A DNA stretch of 64,000 bases from Pseudomonas graminis (GTDB lineage Bacteria; Pseudomonadota; Gammaproteobacteria; Pseudomonadales; Pseudomonadaceae): contig NZ_FOHW01000004.1 of the NCBI RefSeq assembly GCF_900111735.1, positions 42,670 to 106,669 of the forward strand, read 5' to 3'. The translations under genes were made by a program, and so were the position numbers. Shown one piece after another: positions 62,945 to 64,000 of this stretch. The notes beneath the pieces are model-generated. The model saw only the letters and a program-made list of their open reading frames with translations, was not told where the DNA came from and ran no database searches. Position 1 is the stretch's first letter, and every line of letters begins with the position of its first letter.

Positions 62945-63832
62945 ATGCCCTTCCCTCGCACAATCGCTGGAAAATCCCTGTCGTTGTCAGCCGTGCTCGG
63001 CTCCGCCCTGTTGCTGAACGCCGTGTTCTCCTTCTCTGCTGTCGCCGGCTTGCTGGAAAAGGGCCGCAGCCAGGGCCTGACCGCGGGCATCGCCAACGAG
63101 CAACCCTATGCGTACGTGGGCACCGACGGGAAAATCGTCGGCGCCAACGTCGAAATCCTCCGGGCCATTCTGGAGCCCCTGGGCATCAGCAAGGTTGAAC
63201 TGCCGATCACCGAGTTCGGTTCGCTGGTGCCGGGCCTCGCGGCGGGTCGTTTCGATCTGATCGGTGCCGGCCTGTTCATCAACCCTGCCCGCTGCAAAGT
63301 GATTGGCTATTCCAACCCGGTCACCCGCTCGGGCGGTGCGTTTCTGGTCAAGGCCGGCAACCCGCTGAAGCTGCACAGCCTCAAGGACGTCGCGGCCAAC
63401 GGCAAGGCACGCCTGGCGACCCAGCCCGGCAGCAATCAGGTGCAGGAAGCCAAGGACAGCGGCATCAGCAACAGCAACGTCGTGCTGTTCGACAAGGACA
63501 CCGAAGCCCTCGCCGCGCTACAGGCCGATCGCGTCGACGTGGTGTACTTCCCGGATGCCGAGATCATCGGCCTGCTGAAGAAAGCCGAAGGCACGCCGGT
63601 TGAACGGGCACTGCCGTTCCAGCAAATCCCGGACGCCGACGGCAAACCGACCTGGAATTACCACGCCTACGGCCTGCCGAAAAACGATCCGGCGTTCACC
63701 CAGGCGTTCAACGAGCAACTGGCGAAACTGCGCGCTTCCGGCGACTTGCTGAAGATCCTGCAGAAATACGGCTACACCGAAAACGAACTGCCACCCGCAG
63801 ACGTCACCGCCGAGCAACGTTGCAACCGCTAA
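62945..63832 (+). CDS. Ectoine/amino-acid ABC binding protein, EhuB-like
   Basis: A 295-residue family-3 solute-binding protein with a signal peptide (LSAVLGSALLLNAVFSFSAVA, cleavage near 34). The mature part begins TAGIANEQPYAYVG and contains GAGLFINPARCKVIGYSNPV, close to ectoine/hydroxyectoine-binding EhuB. It would capture a compatible solute in the periplasm. EhuC, EhuD and EhuA genes, which normally follow, are absent: REP units begin right after the stop. Confidence 0.83.
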   Translation: MPFPRTIAGKSLSLSAVLGSALLLNAVFSFSAVAGLLEKGRSQGLTAGIANEQPYAYVGTDGKIVGANVEILRAILEPLGISKVELPITEFGSLVPGLAAGRFDLIGAGLFINPARCKVIGYSNPVTRSGGAFLVKAGNPLKLHSLKDVAANGKARLATQPGSNQVQEAKDSGISNSNVVLFDKDTEALAALQADRVDVVYFPDAEIIGLLKKAEGTPVERALPFQQIPDADGKPTWNYHAYGLPKNDPAFTQAFNEQLAKLRASGDLLKILQKYGYTENELPPADVTAEQRCNR

Positions 63833-63859
63833 TGCCGTTGCCGACGCCGTCGCTGATGC

Positions 63860-64000
63860 CTGCGCCATTGTAGGACCGGCTTCAGCCGGAAAGGCGTCGG
63901 TGGGCACACTGCAAAATTGAGGCGCCAGCACAGGCCTCTTCCCGGCTGAAGCCGGTCCCACTGTGGGATCGCGTGCATTCAGTGGGACCGGCTTTAGCCG
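63860..64000. repeat. REP cluster at the right edge
   Basis: Three REP units in alternating orientation at about 63870-63895, 63931-63962 and 63980-64000; the last is cut by the window edge. Confidence 0.88.

Overview
The window looks like a chromosomal segment of a fluorescent Pseudomonas. It is GC-rich, carries the complete mannitol/arabitol (mtl) operon in the order known from P. fluorescens, and has the galU-gor and ahpC-ahpF pairs typical of the genus. The intergenic gaps are filled with Pseudomonas-type REP palindromes (core GGACCGGCTTTAGCCGGGAA). I saw no rRNA, tRNA, insertion sequence, integrase or CRISPR array.

Layout. 1-419: the start of cobF (cobalamin synthesis), cut by the window edge, then a REP cluster. 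914-10523: mtlR and mtlEFGKDYZ, i.e. regulator, ABC uptake system, polyol dehydrogenase, xylulokinase and fructokinase; together they import mannitol/arabitol and feed fructose and xylulose phosphates to metabolism. 10541-11480: a composite of repeat elements. 11487-15447: an unknown Ala/Ser-rich protein, a secreted alpha/beta hydrolase and an exported M20 dipeptidase. 15476-22904: redox and stress genes (ahpF, ahpC, gor), a hybrid histidine kinase and galU. 23254-25813: small lipoproteins, two DUF1883 paralogues (one further left at 15476) and alkB. 25976-30679: an orphan T6SS VgrG and an APC permease separated by a striking hairpin. 30987-35239: small unknown proteins, a GGDEF/EAL protein and an XRE regulator.

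35861-53666 is the centrepiece: a 4287-residue BapA-type adhesin with 40 Ig-like repeats, followed by a dedicated type I secretion system (TolC-like protein, ABC exporter, HlyD adaptor) with the last three genes translationally coupled. The order matches the bapABCD locus of P. aeruginosa. A lipoprotein with a trypsin-like catalytic triad abuts it in the convergent direction. A divergent XRE gene and a long AT-rich gap with palindromes and a good sigma70 promoter lie upstream. 54671-63832 holds proP, a HAD phosphatase, an Old Yellow Enzyme with a NemR-like operator, a cupin, a soluble histidine kinase beside a GlxA-type regulator, msrA and an EhuB-like binding protein.

The least explained signal is a dispersed element of about 250 bp present three times (10582-10830, 11225-11480 inverted, 57414-57665), twice preceded by a GATCAA microsatellite. 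Its arms form an outer stem and inner hairpins. Comparing the copies shows paired compensatory base changes in three hairpins, so the folded structure rather than the sequence appears to be conserved. I cannot tell from the sequence alone whether it acts as RNA or as a mobile or protein-bound DNA hairpin.
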